64,000 bases of DNA, from NCBI RefSeq assembly GCF_014651035.1, contig NZ_BMWC01000002.1, positions 372,001 through 436,000 of the forward strand, written 5' to 3'. Position 1 is the stretch's first letter. Every line of letters starts with the position of its first letter. The translations under genes were made by a program, and so were the position numbers. The notes beneath the pieces are model-generated. The model was not told the DNA's origin. It made no database searches and worked only from the letters and a program-made list of their open reading frames with translations. This document shows positions 1 through 7,433 of the stretch, one piece after another. Source of the stretch: Streptomyces lomondensis. Its GTDB lineage: Bacteria; Actinomycetota; Actinomycetes; Streptomycetales; Streptomycetaceae.

Positions 1-96
1 GGCGCCGGGCCCCCGCGCCGCTACGAGTGCACCGACGAGGTACGGGCCCGCCCGGGCAGCAAGGAACCGCCGTCCAAGGACGTGGCCGGGGAGTGA
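1..96 (+). CDS. C-terminal end of an unidentified protein (partial)
   Basis: The window opens inside an open frame in phase 1 that ends at a TGA at 94-96. The 31 visible residues (beginning GAGPPRRYECTDEV and ending KDVAGE) are charged and look like a flexible C-terminal tail. No domain can be recognised from so little sequence. The gene is read in the same direction as the VanZ-like gene 88 bases further on. That spacing could fit a shared transcript, but nothing here proves it. Confidence 0.55.
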   Translation, partial: GAGPPRRYECTDEVRARPGSKEPPSKDVAGE

Positions 97-184
97 GGCG
101 GCCCGGCCTGTGTGGCGCATGCCTCACAGGCCTACCGGGGGGCATCCCGGAACCGATCGCGCCGGAGGCCGCGTCTAGGGGGGC

Positions 185-769
185 GTGCAGCGTCAAGGCT
201 CCATCGGCGGCAGCGCCGCGTTCCGCATCCGTGTGACAGGAGGTGTCCTCCTCGTCGCACACCTCGCGTTCATCGCCTGGTTCACGCTGCGGCCGCTGGA
301 CGTGCCCTGGGTGATGCCCGCCAACCTGCGGCCGTTCGCCGGGGTCCGGGCCGATCTCGCCCTGGGCTGGCCCGAGGCGGCCCGGCACATCGGCGAGAAG
401 CTGGCCCTGCTCGCGCCGCTGGGCGTGCTGCTGCCGATGGCGAGCGGCAGGCTGTTCGTCTCGCCGCTGGCGTCCCTGCTGCGCACGGTCGCGGCCGGCG
501 CCCTGTTGTCGCTGGGCATCGAACTGCTCCAGACCGGCGTCCCCGGTCAGGTCGTCGACGTCGACTCGCTGTTCCTGAACACCGCGGGCGTGGCCCTCGC
601 GCACCTCGCGCTGGTTCCCGCCGGCCGCTCCTGGCTGCGCCGCCGCACCACCGCGTCCCCGCTCCGCGCGCCCCTGGCCCCGGAGGAGCCGGCTCAGGGT
701 CGGACCCCGACGATTCCCAGGGTCGGGATCGCCCCGTGGAGCGACGCTTTGCCCCCTTCGTCTCCGTAG
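185..769 (+). CDS. VanZ family membrane protein
   Basis: A 194-residue protein with the hydrophobic layout of the VanZ family. A first membrane helix (about residues 18-34) is followed by the family-typical stretch with FTLRPLD, then HIGEKLALLAPLGVLLP, a third helix with LLSLGIELLQ, and VDVDSLFLNTAGVALAH. The conserved E-x-x-Q of helix three and D-x-x-x-N-x-x-G before the last helix are both visible. VanZ gave low-level teicoplanin resistance in enterococci, but most actinobacterial members have no known function. The tail after residue 155 is Pro/Ala-rich and probably disordered. The start is a GTG at 185; a later GTG inside the frame cannot be excluded because no strong ribosome site precedes either. 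Confidence 0.75.
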   Translation: MQRQGSIGGSAAFRIRVTGGVLLVAHLAFIAWFTLRPLDVPWVMPANLRPFAGVRADLALGWPEAARHIGEKLALLAPLGVLLPMASGRLFVSPLASLLRTVAAGALLSLGIELLQTGVPGQVVDVDSLFLNTAGVALAHLALVPAGRSWLRRRTTASPLRAPLAPEEPAQGRTPTIPRVGIAPWSDALPPSSP

Positions 770-833
770 CGTGGAGTGCAGATGGGGTACTCGGACGAGA
801 GGCCTCACACCCACCACGCTGAAGGAGCCGCAC

Positions 834-1046
834 ATGTCCCGCCTCGCCCGCCCCACCCACGGCCGCATGATCGGCGGAGTGTGCGCCGCGCTGGCCAAGC
901 GCTTCGGCACCTCCGCGACGACGATGCGGGTGATCTTCCTGGTCTCCTGTCTGCTGCCCGGCCCGCAGTTCCTGCTGTACATCGCGCTGTGGATCCTGCT
1001 GCCCGCGGAGGACAAGGTGCGCAACAAGGCGCAGACGGCCTGGTAA
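834..1046 (+). CDS. PspC domain protein, single-domain
   Basis: A 70-residue protein that is essentially one PspC domain. The N-terminal motif with RMIGGVCAALAKRFG is followed by one hydrophobic helix (VIFLVSCLLPGPQFLLYIAL) and the closing WILLPAED. PspC domains occur in phage-shock and envelope-stress membrane proteins. Stand-alone actinobacterial copies are short inner-membrane proteins of unknown role. The start ATG at 834 has a good ribosome site (GAAGGAG at about 821-827), which argues against the longer in-frame reading from 771. A long hairpin follows the stop directly. Confidence 0.85.
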   Translation: MSRLARPTHGRMIGGVCAALAKRFGTSATTMRVIFLVSCLLPGPQFLLYIALWILLPAEDKVRNKAQTAW

Positions 1047-1060
1047 CGCCGTATGCGGGA

Positions 1061-1107
1061 ACGCCGATGGGGCGCACCCTGGTTCCAGGGGTGCGCCCCA
1101 TCGGCGT
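1061..1107. terminator. Bidirectional terminator hairpin
   Basis: A perfect 19-bp inverted repeat: the left arm starts at 1061 (ACGCCGATGGGGCGCACCC) and its complement ends at 1107, around a small loop centred on GGTTCC. It lies between the convergent PspC gene and the secreted-protein gene ending at 1133, so it can stop transcription from both sides. There is no U-tract, as is usual in Streptomyces. Confidence 0.85.
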
Positions 1108-1132
1108 GTTTGTGTCCGCCTCGGCGGGAGGG

Positions 1133-1489
1133 TCAGCCGACCGGAACGCCGTTCACCGGCAGGCCGTGCGTGGGCAGGCTCTGCACCGGGAGCCCGCCGA
1201 GCAGCTTGGCGGCCGGGCCGGTCGGGCCCTCGGCGAGCAGCTGCTCGGCGACCGGCTGGGCGGCGGCCAGACCGGCACTGGTCGCCGTCTGCCCCTGGCC
1301 CAGCGCCTCGCCCGAGCCCGGCAGCGTCTGGGAGAGCTGCTCCGCGGGGAGCGCCGTGGTGACGTTCTCCAGCGTCCGGGCGGTGTCCGGAAGGGCCGGG
1401 GCGGCGGCGTTGGCGGCGCCCGCACCCGCAGCGGCGAAAGCGGCACCGAGAGCGGCGACACCGAGGGTCTTGGCAGCAGACTGCTTCAT
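1133..1489 (-). CDS. Small secreted Ala-rich protein
   Basis: A 118-residue protein with a clear Sec signal peptide: MKQSAAKTLGVAALGAAFAAAGAGAANA, with cleavage probably after the ANA at about residue 28. The mature part is Ala/Pro/Leu-rich and low in complexity, with 'LPDTARTLENVTTALP' and 'LPVQSLPTHGLPV'. No catalytic motif is visible. The ATG at 1489 follows an AGGA site at good spacing; the longer open frame upstream lacks a start with these features. Many streptomycetes carry similar exported proteins of unknown function. The gene is convergent with PspC across the terminator at 1061-1107. Confidence 0.75.
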   Translation of the reverse strand: MKQSAAKTLGVAALGAAFAAAGAGAANAAAPALPDTARTLENVTTALPAEQLSQTLPGSGEALGQGQTATSAGLAAAQPVAEQLLAEGPTGPAAKLLGGLPVQSLPTHGLPVNGVPVG

Positions 1490-1630
1490 GAAATGCGTCC
1501 TCGTAATGGGATGACGGGGTGTGTGAGCGGTCCAGCGACCGTAGTCACGCGGCACCGTCCGCCGCAAACATCGAAATGCGGACGGATTGTGAACACCGCC
1601 CGCATTCCCGATGCTCGAATTACCCCCGGA

Positions 1631-2788
1631 TCAACCCTCCGACGTCACAGAACCGCTGGTAGAGGCGGTCTGACGGAACAGCCATTCGGATTTCAGCTCG
1701 GCATAACCGGGCTTGATCACGTCATTGATCATGGCCAGTCGTTCATCGAAAGGAATGAACGCTGATTTCATCGCATTGACGGAGAACCACTGCATGTCGT
1801 CGAGCGTGTAGCCGAACGCCTCGACAAGGTGCTCGAATTCCCGGCTCATGCTGGTGTGGGACATCAGGCGGTTGTCCGTGTTGACCGTTGCCCGGAAGTG
1901 CAGCCGGCGCAGCAGACCGATGGGGTGCTCGGCGTACGAGGACGCCGCCCCGGTCTGGAGGTTGGAGCTCGGGCACAGCTCCAGCGGGATGCGCTTGTCC
2001 CGGACGTACGAGGCGAGCCGCCCGAGTTCGACCCGGCCGTCCTCGTGGACCTGGATGTCGTCGATGATCCGCACCCCGTGCCCCAGCCGGTCGGCGCCGC
2101 ACCACTGGAGCGCCTGCCAGATGGACGGCAGTCCGAACGCCTCGCCGGCGTGGATGGTGAAGTGGTTGTTCTCGCGCTTGAGGTACTCGAAGGCGTCCAG
2201 GTGCCGGGTGGGCGGGTAGCCGGCCTCCGCGCCCGCGATGTCGAAGCCGACGACCCCGAGATCCCGGTAGCGGTTGGCGAGTTCGGCGATCTCCAGGGCC
2301 CGGGCGGCGTGCCGCATGGCGGTGAGCAGGGCGCCGACGCGGATGCGCAGGCCCTTCTCCCGGGCGCGCCGCTCCCCTTCCCGGAAGCCCTCGTTGACGG
2401 CCTCGACGACCTCTTCGAGACTGAGCCCGCCCTCCAGGTGCTGCTCGGGGGCGTAGCGCACCTCGGCGTAGACGACACCGTCCTCGGCGAGGTCCTCGGC
2501 GCACTCGGCGGCGACCCGGACCAGGGCGTCGCGGGTCTGCATGACGCCGACGGTGTGGGAGAACGTCTCCAGGTACCGCTCCAGGGAACCGGAGTCGGCG
2601 GCTTCGCGGAACCAGACGCCGAGCTTCTCCGGGTCGGTCTCCGGGAGCTGGGAGTATCCGCTGTCGCGGGCGAGTTCGACGATCGTGGCGGGGCGCAGGC
2701 CGCCGTCGAGGTGATCGTGCAGCAGAACCTTGGGCGCCCGGTGGATCTGGTCCGGTGTCGGGGTGTTCGCGATGGTCTGGCTCGTCAT
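1631..2788 (-). CDS. add: Adenosine deaminase
   Basis: A 385-residue enzyme that hydrolyses adenosine or deoxyadenosine to inosine in purine salvage. The metal-binding HxH is seen as H24-D-H26 in [10 protein letters not shown]. The catalytic HAGEAFG motif follows, then DRLGHGVRI, and the C-terminal [11 protein letters not shown] region that carries the metal-ligand Asp in the family (classically TDDP, here TDNR). Length and motif order fit the actinobacterial ADA family. The ATG lies six bases after a TAGAGT box at 2795-2800, so the transcript may be leaderless. A 12-bp palindrome (2805-2816) sits directly upstream of that box and recurs before the nucleoside transporter genes at 16-19 kb, which ties add to their regulation. 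Confidence 0.96.
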   Translation of the reverse strand: MTSQTIANTPTPDQIHRAPKVLLHDHLDGGLRPATIVELARDSGYSQLPETDPEKLGVWFREAADSGSLERYLETFSHTVGVMQTRDALVRVAAECAEDLAEDGVVYAEVRYAPEQHLEGGLSLEEVVEAVNEGFREGERRAREKGLRIRVGALLTAMRHAARALEIAELANRYRDLGVVGFDIAGAEAGYPPTRHLDAFEYLKRENNHFTIHAGEAFGLPSIWQALQWCGADRLGHGVRIIDDIQVHEDGRVELGRLASYVRDKRIPLELCPSSNLQTGAASSYAEHPIGLLRRLHFRATVNTDNRLMSHTSMSREFEHLVEAFGYTLDDMQWFSVNAMKSAFIPFDERLAMINDVIKPGYAELKSEWLFRQTASTSGSVTSEG

Positions 2789-2794
2789 TTCCGC

Positions 2795-2816
2795 ACTCTA
2801 ACTCCTACGCGCGTAG
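2795..2816 (-). promoter_or_regulatory. add promoter -10 box and nucleoside-regulon operator
   Basis: Reading on the minus strand, a perfect palindrome CTACGCGCGTAG (2805-2816) is followed four bases later by a TAGAGT -10 element (2795-2800). The add ATG starts seven bases beyond that box. A protein bound here would block the promoter. The same palindrome is at 16275-16286 and one-sided variants are at 17523-17534 and 18834-18845, all before nucleoside-transport genes. The even-length palindrome with central CG is typical of LacI- or GntR-type regulators; no such regulator gene is in the window. Confidence 0.75.
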
Positions 2817-2911
2817 AGGGCGCGTGCTCGAATGCTTGACGTTTCCGTCGATACGTAACGGTGACCCCGAGGACGGGTTGAGTACACCCGCGCTTCTGAC
2901 ACTGTTCTGTC

Positions 2912-3670
2912 ATGGCACACCAAGCGACGCCGGTTCGCAGGGCCCGGCTGGGCAGGGCACTCGGACCGGATCCGACGGCGGTGAGCGGCGTGGTGCTGCT
3001 GCTCCCCGGCGGTGACGAGGTCTCCGGTCGCAGACCCTCGCCCCTGCTGGCGACCGCCTCCGTGCGGGGCCTGGGACGCCGGCTGGCCCGGGCGGGCCGG
3101 GGCGAGGGGCTCGCCGTGCACGTGGTGCACTACCGCTGCCGCGGCTGGAACGGCAGCGAGGCGAATCTCGCGCGGGACGCGGCGTGGGCGGCCGACGAGG
3201 TCGTACGGCGTTACGGGGACGTCCCCGTCTGCCTCGCCGGGCTCGGGATGGGCGGGCGGGCGGCGCTGCACGCGGGCGGGCACGAGGCCGTGAACTCCGT
3301 GCTGGCGCTGGCGCCTTGGCTGCCGGAGGAGGATGTGGCGGCGCCGCCCGAGCCGGTGAAGCAGCTGGTCGGGCGGCAGGTGCTGATCGTGCACGGCACG
3401 AACGACGAGCGGACGGATCCCGAGTTGTCGTTCCGGCTGGCGGCGCGGGCGAAGAAGGCGAATCGGGATGTGTGCCGGTTCGAAGTGCATGCGGACGGGC
3501 ACGGGTTGCAGCAGTACCGGGATGAAGTGCTGGCGTTGGCCGAGGATTTTGTGATGGGGGCCGTGTTCGGGCGGGCTGTGTCGCGGCCTGTGCGGGACGC
3601 GTTCGCTGCGCCGCCGCCGTTGGGGTTGCGGATGCCGTTGGCTGCGGGGTTCTGTCCTTCGAGGCGGTAG
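2912..3670 (+). CDS. Alpha/beta-hydrolase-fold protein lacking the nucleophile serine
   Basis: A 252-residue protein with the fold order of a dienelactone-hydrolase-like alpha/beta hydrolase: strand VVLLLPGG, a nucleophile-elbow region VCLAGLGMGGRAAL, acid motif VLIVHGTNDERTDP and a histidine motif ADGHGL. The elbow normally reads G-x-S-x-G. Here it reads G-L-G-M-G, with glycine where the catalytic serine belongs (codon GGG, clear in the DNA). The Asp and His are retained. It may therefore be non-catalytic or use another residue. The gene starts with an ATG at 2912, divergent from add across 123 bases. The final 25 residues are Arg/Pro-rich. Confidence 0.75.
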   Translation: MAHQATPVRRARLGRALGPDPTAVSGVVLLLPGGDEVSGRRPSPLLATASVRGLGRRLARAGRGEGLAVHVVHYRCRGWNGSEANLARDAAWAADEVVRRYGDVPVCLAGLGMGGRAALHAGGHEAVNSVLALAPWLPEEDVAAPPEPVKQLVGRQVLIVHGTNDERTDPELSFRLAARAKKANRDVCRFEVHADGHGLQQYRDEVLALAEDFVMGAVFGRAVSRPVRDAFAAPPPLGLRMPLAAGFCPSRR

Positions 3671-3720
3671 CGCCGTTTGAGGTGCTTGTGGTTTTCGGGG
3701 TGCGGGTTTTCTGTGGTTGC

Positions 3721-3741
3721 TCGCGCAGTTCCCCGCGCCCC
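3721..3741 (-). repeat. 3'-end-associated repeat, copy 1
   Basis: Contains GCGCAGTTCCCCGCGCCCC (19 of a 21-base identical unit). On the minus strand it follows the LysR stop codon (3745-3747) by three bases. Identical copies are at 19081-19101 and 49769-49789, each near the 3' end of a gene and in the same orientation relative to it. Confidence 0.8.
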
Positions 3742-3744
3742 CGA

Positions 3745-4695
3745 TCAAGGCAACAGACTTCCCCTCCTTGAAAGCAAGAACTTCTTGAACGCCGCCACCG
3801 GGGGTGTGTCCGGTCTGCCTTCCAGCCAGGCCACGCCGATTTCGCGGGCCGCTCGGGGAGCCGTGACGGTCAGTTCCACCACTCCCGGGCGAGGGACCGC
3901 CGGCGGGGGCAGAAGGGCCACCCCCAGGCCCGCCGCCACCAGGCCCCTCAAGGTCTCCGCCTCCTCTCCCTCGAAGGCGATGCGGGGCTTGAAGCCGGCC
4001 TCCTTGCAGAGGTCGTCGGTGATGCGGCGGAGGCCGTAGCCGGGTTCGAGGGTGACGAAGGTTTCGTCGGCCGCCTCGGCCAGGCGGATGCGGCGGCGGC
4101 CGGCGAGGGAGTGGTCGGCGGGGACGACCAGGCGCAGTTTCTGCTCGTCCAGGCGGCGGGCCACCAGGTCGGGGGCGTCCGGGACCGGGGAGGTCAGGCA
4201 GAGGTCGAGTTCGCCCGCGCGGAGGCGTTCGAGCATGGCCTCGCCGTAGTTCTGGACGAGGCTGAAGCGGACCCGCGGGTGGTCGGCGCGGAAGGCCTGG
4301 AGGAGGCCCGGGACGGTCTCGGCGCCCATGGTGTGCAGGAAGCCGAAGGCGACCTTGCCGGTGGTGGGGTCGGCGTCGGCGCGCACCTCCTCGGCGGCCC
4401 GCTCGATCTCGGCCAGGGCGCGCTCGACGGAGGCGAGGAAGGTGCGGCCGGCCGGGGTGAGGGAGACCGTGCGGCCGTGGCGGGCGAAGAGGTCGACGCC
4501 CAGGTCCTGCTCCAGGCGGGCCATGGACCGGGAGAGGGTCGACTGGGGGACGTTCATCTCCTGGGCGGCGCGGGTGACGTGCTCGGTGCGGGCGACGCCG
4601 GCGAAGTACGCGAGGCGTGGCGCCAGCAACATCACCATGTCTTCTGCGTCACTGGAAGGTGACAGCCGGGGCTGTGAACTCAGTTGATGCGCCAT
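3745..4695 (-). CDS. LysR-family transcriptional regulator
   Basis: A 316-residue LysR regulator. The N-terminal winged helix-turn-helix is at about residues 22-80 (LAYFAGVARTEHVTRAAQEM, then NVPQSTLSRSMARLEQDLGVDLFARHGR). A linker helix and a periplasmic-binding-like effector domain follow (KVAFGFLHTMGAETVPGLLQAF onwards). The effector domain is complete and ends at KKFLLSRRGSLLP. The ATG at 4695 is preferred over an upstream GTG at 4722 because the intervening DNA holds an inverted repeat that looks like its operator. It is divergent from an MFS exporter, the same arrangement as E. coli ynfL/ynfM, so it probably controls that transporter and itself. The inducer is unknown. Confidence 0.9.
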   Translation of the reverse strand: MAHQLSSQPRLSPSSDAEDMVMLLAPRLAYFAGVARTEHVTRAAQEMNVPQSTLSRSMARLEQDLGVDLFARHGRTVSLTPAGRTFLASVERALAEIERAAEEVRADADPTTGKVAFGFLHTMGAETVPGLLQAFRADHPRVRFSLVQNYGEAMLERLRAGELDLCLTSPVPDAPDLVARRLDEQKLRLVVPADHSLAGRRRIRLAEAADETFVTLEPGYGLRRITDDLCKEAGFKPRIAFEGEEAETLRGLVAAGLGVALLPPPAVPRPGVVELTVTAPRAAREIGVAWLEGRPDTPPVAAFKKFLLSRRGSLLP

Positions 4696-4696
4696 G

Positions 4697-4716
4697 GGAA
4701 CGATTATGACCGTTCC
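4697..4716. promoter_or_regulatory. Candidate LysR operator between divergent genes
   Basis: Inverted repeat GGAACG-N8-CGTTCC, with further near-symmetry outward (CATG on both sides, one base out of register). It lies directly upstream of the LysR ATG and 42 bases before the proposed MFS start. LysR proteins bind interrupted dyads of this size; the assignment is by position only. Confidence 0.5.
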
Positions 4717-4758
4717 ATGCATTGGACGGATCAGTGGTGGCGTCCGTACGTTCGAGGC

Positions 4759-6030
4759 ATGTCTCCCGCCAGTACCGGGGCGTCCACCACCGTGGGCGCC
4801 GAAGCCTCTGTCCCTGCCGTCGACTCACGTATGTCCCCGGGCGGGCCCGGCTACCGCCGGATGAGCCTCGCCCTCTTCCTCGCGGGTGTCGCGACCTTCG
4901 CGCTGCTGTACTCCACGCAGGCGCTGCTCCCGCTGATCTCCGGCGAGTTCGGGGTGGCGGCGAGCGACGCGAGCTGGACGGTGGCCGCCGCGACGGGCGG
5001 GCTGGCGCTGTTCGTGCTGCCGATGAGCGCCCTGTCGGAGCGCTTCGGACGGCGTACGGTCATGACGGCCTCGCTGGCCGTGGCGGTGACCGTCGGGCTG
5101 CTTGTGCCCCTCGCCCCCTCGCTGGGTGTCCTGGTCGCGCTGCGGGCGCTCCAGGGCGCGGCCCTGGCCGGGCTGCCGGCGTCGGCGACCGCGTATCTCG
5201 CGGAGGAGGTCAGCCCGAAGGCGCTGGTCACCGCGATCGGGCTGTTCGTCGCGGGCAACAGCGTCGGCGGGATGAGCGGCCGGGTCATCACCGGCTGGGT
5301 CGCGCAGGAGTGGGGCTGGCGGGTCGCCGTCGGGGTGATCGGCGCGCTCGCGGTGGCGTGTGCGGTGGCCTTCCGGCTGCTGCTCCCCGCCCCGAAGAAC
5401 TTCAAGGCCGGCTCGCTGCGGCCGCGCGTGCTGGCCAGGACGGTCCGTGACCACCTGTCCAACCCGCTGCTGTGCCGGTTGTACGCGATCGGCGCGCTGT
5501 TCATGACGGTGTTCGGCGGCGTGTACACGGTCATCGGCTACCGGCTGACCGAGGCCCCGTTCTCGCTGCCGCAGGGCATCATCGGCTCGGTCTTCCTCGT
5601 GTACCTCGTCGGCACGGTGTCGGCGTCCACGGCCGGACGCCTGGTGGGCCGGCTGGGCCGCCGGGGCGCGCTGTACGCGGCGGGCGGTACGACCGCCGCG
5701 GGCCTGCTGCTGTCCCTGGCCGGGTCCCTGCCGGTGGTGCTGCTCGGGCTGGTCCTCATCACCGGCGGTTTCTTCGCGGGGCACGCGGTGGCCTCCTCGG
5801 CGGTCAGCAAGACGGCCGCGTCCGGCCGCGCCCAGGCCTCGGCGCTGTACCAGTCCGCGTACTACGTCGGCTCCAGCGCCGGCAGCACCGTCGGGGCCGT
5901 CGCCTTCCACGCGGGCGGCTGGGCCGGGACGGTCGGCGTCGGACTGCTCGCCGTGCTCGGCGTCGTGACGATCACGGTCTTCGGGACGCGGGCGGCGCGG
6001 ATCCAGCGGAGGCTCGCCACGGCCGCCTGA
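4759..6030 (+). CDS. MFS transporter, YnfM-like drug/solute exporter
   Basis: A 423-residue major-facilitator protein with about 12 membrane helices. After a 30-residue hydrophilic head comes the first helix (LALFLAGVATFALLYSTQALLPLI). The family signature between helices 2 and 3 is ALSERFGRRTVM, and a second-half counterpart GRLVGRLGRRGALY lies between helices 8 and 9. The helix-1 text with YSTQALLPLISGEFGVAASDASWTVAAATGG closely resembles E. coli YnfM-type arabinose/drug efflux proteins. The ATG at 4759 is assumed; an in-frame upstream start at 4684 would overlap the LysR promoter and is unlikely. The substrate cannot be inferred. Confidence 0.88.
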   Translation: MSPASTGASTTVGAEASVPAVDSRMSPGGPGYRRMSLALFLAGVATFALLYSTQALLPLISGEFGVAASDASWTVAAATGGLALFVLPMSALSERFGRRTVMTASLAVAVTVGLLVPLAPSLGVLVALRALQGAALAGLPASATAYLAEEVSPKALVTAIGLFVAGNSVGGMSGRVITGWVAQEWGWRVAVGVIGALAVACAVAFRLLLPAPKNFKAGSLRPRVLARTVRDHLSNPLLCRLYAIGALFMTVFGGVYTVIGYRLTEAPFSLPQGIIGSVFLVYLVGTVSASTAGRLVGRLGRRGALYAAGGTTAAGLLLSLAGSLPVVLLGLVLITGGFFAGHAVASSAVSKTAASGRAQASALYQSAYYVGSSAGSTVGAVAFHAGGWAGTVGVGLLAVLGVVTITVFGTRAARIQRRLATAA

Positions 6031-6082
6031 GGCCCGGGCCATGTGAGCCTGAGGGCGGAGCATTCCCCCTGCTCGGGGCCGG

Positions 6083-6105
6083 TTGTCAGTGGGTGCGGAT
6101 AACGT
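6083..6105 (+). promoter_or_regulatory. DNA-damage (PafBC/RecA-NDp type) promoter of the clamp gene
   Basis: TTGTCAGTG (6083-6091), exactly eight bases, then TAACGT (6100-6105). This is a full match to TTGTCRGTG-N8-TAnnnT, the RecA-independent DNA-damage promoter consensus known from mycobacteria and attributed to PafBC. The implied transcription start is about 6112, 34 bases before the clamp ATG. A second full match precedes the next gene (7356-7378). Confidence 0.85.
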
Positions 6106-6145
6106 CCGCGTCCGCTGACCACCGGATTCGACCAGGGGGATTTTC

Positions 6146-7279
6146 ATGGAGTTCCGCATCGACCGCACGGCGTTCGCCGAGGCCGTGGGACGGGCGGTGC
6201 GGGCGCTGCCCGCGCGGACGCCGGTGCCGGTGCTGGGCGGGCTGCTGCTGGAGGCGGACGCGGGGCGGCTGGCCGTGACGGGGTTCGACTTCGAGGCGGC
6301 GGTACGGGTGGAGGCCGAGGCGGAGGCCTTGGCGCCCGGGCGGGTGCTCGTCCTCGGGCGGCGGCTGCTCGACGTCTGCCGGGTGCTGCCGGAGGGGCCG
6401 GTGAGCTGCGCGCTGGAGGCGTCGCGGTTCGCGGTGGAGGCGGACGGCACGCGCTTCGGGCTGTCGACGCTGCCGCTCGCCGAGTACCCGGCCCTGCCGG
6501 CGCCGCCCGCGCCGTACGGCACGGTGGACGCCGGCGCGTTCGCGACCGCCGTCGCCCAGGTCGCGGTCGCGGCCGGGCGCGACGAGACGCTGCCGCTGCT
6601 GACGGGCGTCCAACTGCGCCTGGAGGGCGGGGAGATGACCCTCGCCGCCTCGGACCGCTACCGGTATGCCGTGCGGCGGCTGGAGTGGCAGCCGGGGGCG
6701 GCGGCCACCGACGGGGTCGTGGAGGCGCTGCTGCCCGCGCGGCGGCTGCTGGACCTCGCGCGGTCGCCGGAGCGCAGTGGGGACGTGGTGATCGGGTGGG
6801 AGCCGGGCGGGGGCGGCGGTCTCATCGGGTTCGAGGGCGGGCGGACGCGGACCGCGCTGCGGCTGCTGGACGGGCGGCTGCCCGCGTACAAGTCGCTGTT
6901 CGACATGAGCGGGGCCGCGGTCGCCGAGGTGGAACGCGAGGGGCTCGCGGAGGCCGTGCGGCGGGTCGCGGTGGTGGCCGAGGCGAACAGTCCGGTACGG
7001 CTGGACTTCTCGGCCGACGGCTCCGTGCTGCTGCGCGCGGGCTACGGGGACGACGTGGCGGCCCAGCGGCTGCCGGCCACGCTGAGCGGCGCCGAGGAGG
7101 TGCCGGTGGCGTTCAACCCGGCCTACCTGCTGGACGCGCTGACGTCCTTCGAGAGCCCGCGGGTCCGGCTGGAGCTGCTGGGGGCGGGGCAGCGGGCGCT
7201 GCTGCACGCCGTGGACGAGCGGGGGGACGCCGCCGGGGCGCACCGGCATCTGCTGATGTCGGTGAAGCAGCTCGTGTGA
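6146..7279 (+). CDS. DNA polymerase III beta-clamp paralogue
   Basis: A 377-residue sliding-clamp-like protein (DnaN family, usual length 365-380) that should form a ring around DNA and tether polymerases. All three clamp domains can be followed: MEFRIDRTAFAEAVGRAVRALPARTPVPVLGGLLLEA at the start, LSTLPLAEYPALP closing domain 1, DETLPLLTGVQLRLEG with AASDRYRYAVRRL in domain 2, and LLDGRLPAYKSLF entering domain 3. The C-terminus ends HLLMSVKQLV, where housekeeping clamps have a MPVR-like end. It is not in a dnaA-dnaN context, so it is a second clamp. Its DNA-damage-type promoter suggests induction during repair or translesion synthesis. The ATG follows an AGGGGGA site. Confidence 0.88.
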   Translation: MEFRIDRTAFAEAVGRAVRALPARTPVPVLGGLLLEADAGRLAVTGFDFEAAVRVEAEAEALAPGRVLVLGRRLLDVCRVLPEGPVSCALEASRFAVEADGTRFGLSTLPLAEYPALPAPPAPYGTVDAGAFATAVAQVAVAAGRDETLPLLTGVQLRLEGGEMTLAASDRYRYAVRRLEWQPGAAATDGVVEALLPARRLLDLARSPERSGDVVIGWEPGGGGGLIGFEGGRTRTALRLLDGRLPAYKSLFDMSGAAVAEVEREGLAEAVRRVAVVAEANSPVRLDFSADGSVLLRAGYGDDVAAQRLPATLSGAEEVPVAFNPAYLLDALTSFESPRVRLELLGAGQRALLHAVDERGDAAGAHRHLLMSVKQLV

Positions 7280-7355
7280 GGCGGCTCGCGCGAAGTGGCT
7301 GCGGCGGTTCTGGATCACCGCCTCCGACCTGCGCGTTTGTGTGCTCGGGGGGCCG

Positions 7356-7378
7356 TTGTCAGTGGGCTGCGGTAGCTT
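7356..7378 (+). promoter_or_regulatory. DNA-damage (PafBC/RecA-NDp type) promoter of the sigma gene
   Basis: TTGTCAGTG (7356-7364), eight bases, then TAGCTT (7373-7378), again a full match to TTGTCRGTG-N8-TAnnnT. The implied start of transcription is about 7385, leaving a 50-base leader before the ATG at 7434. Finding the exact spacing twice in 1.3 kb before two consecutive genes is hard to ascribe to chance. Confidence 0.85.
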
Positions 7379-7433
7379 CCGAAGTGCTGGGGCGCGAAGG
7401 CGCGTGAACAGAACTTCCACAGGGGTGGGTGGG

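Noticed and set aside
4825..6522. 565-residue minus-strand frame opposite the MFS gene
   Set aside because: Composition (Arg, Gln, His, Asp repeats) is that of an antisense frame and the plus strand has a clear transporter.
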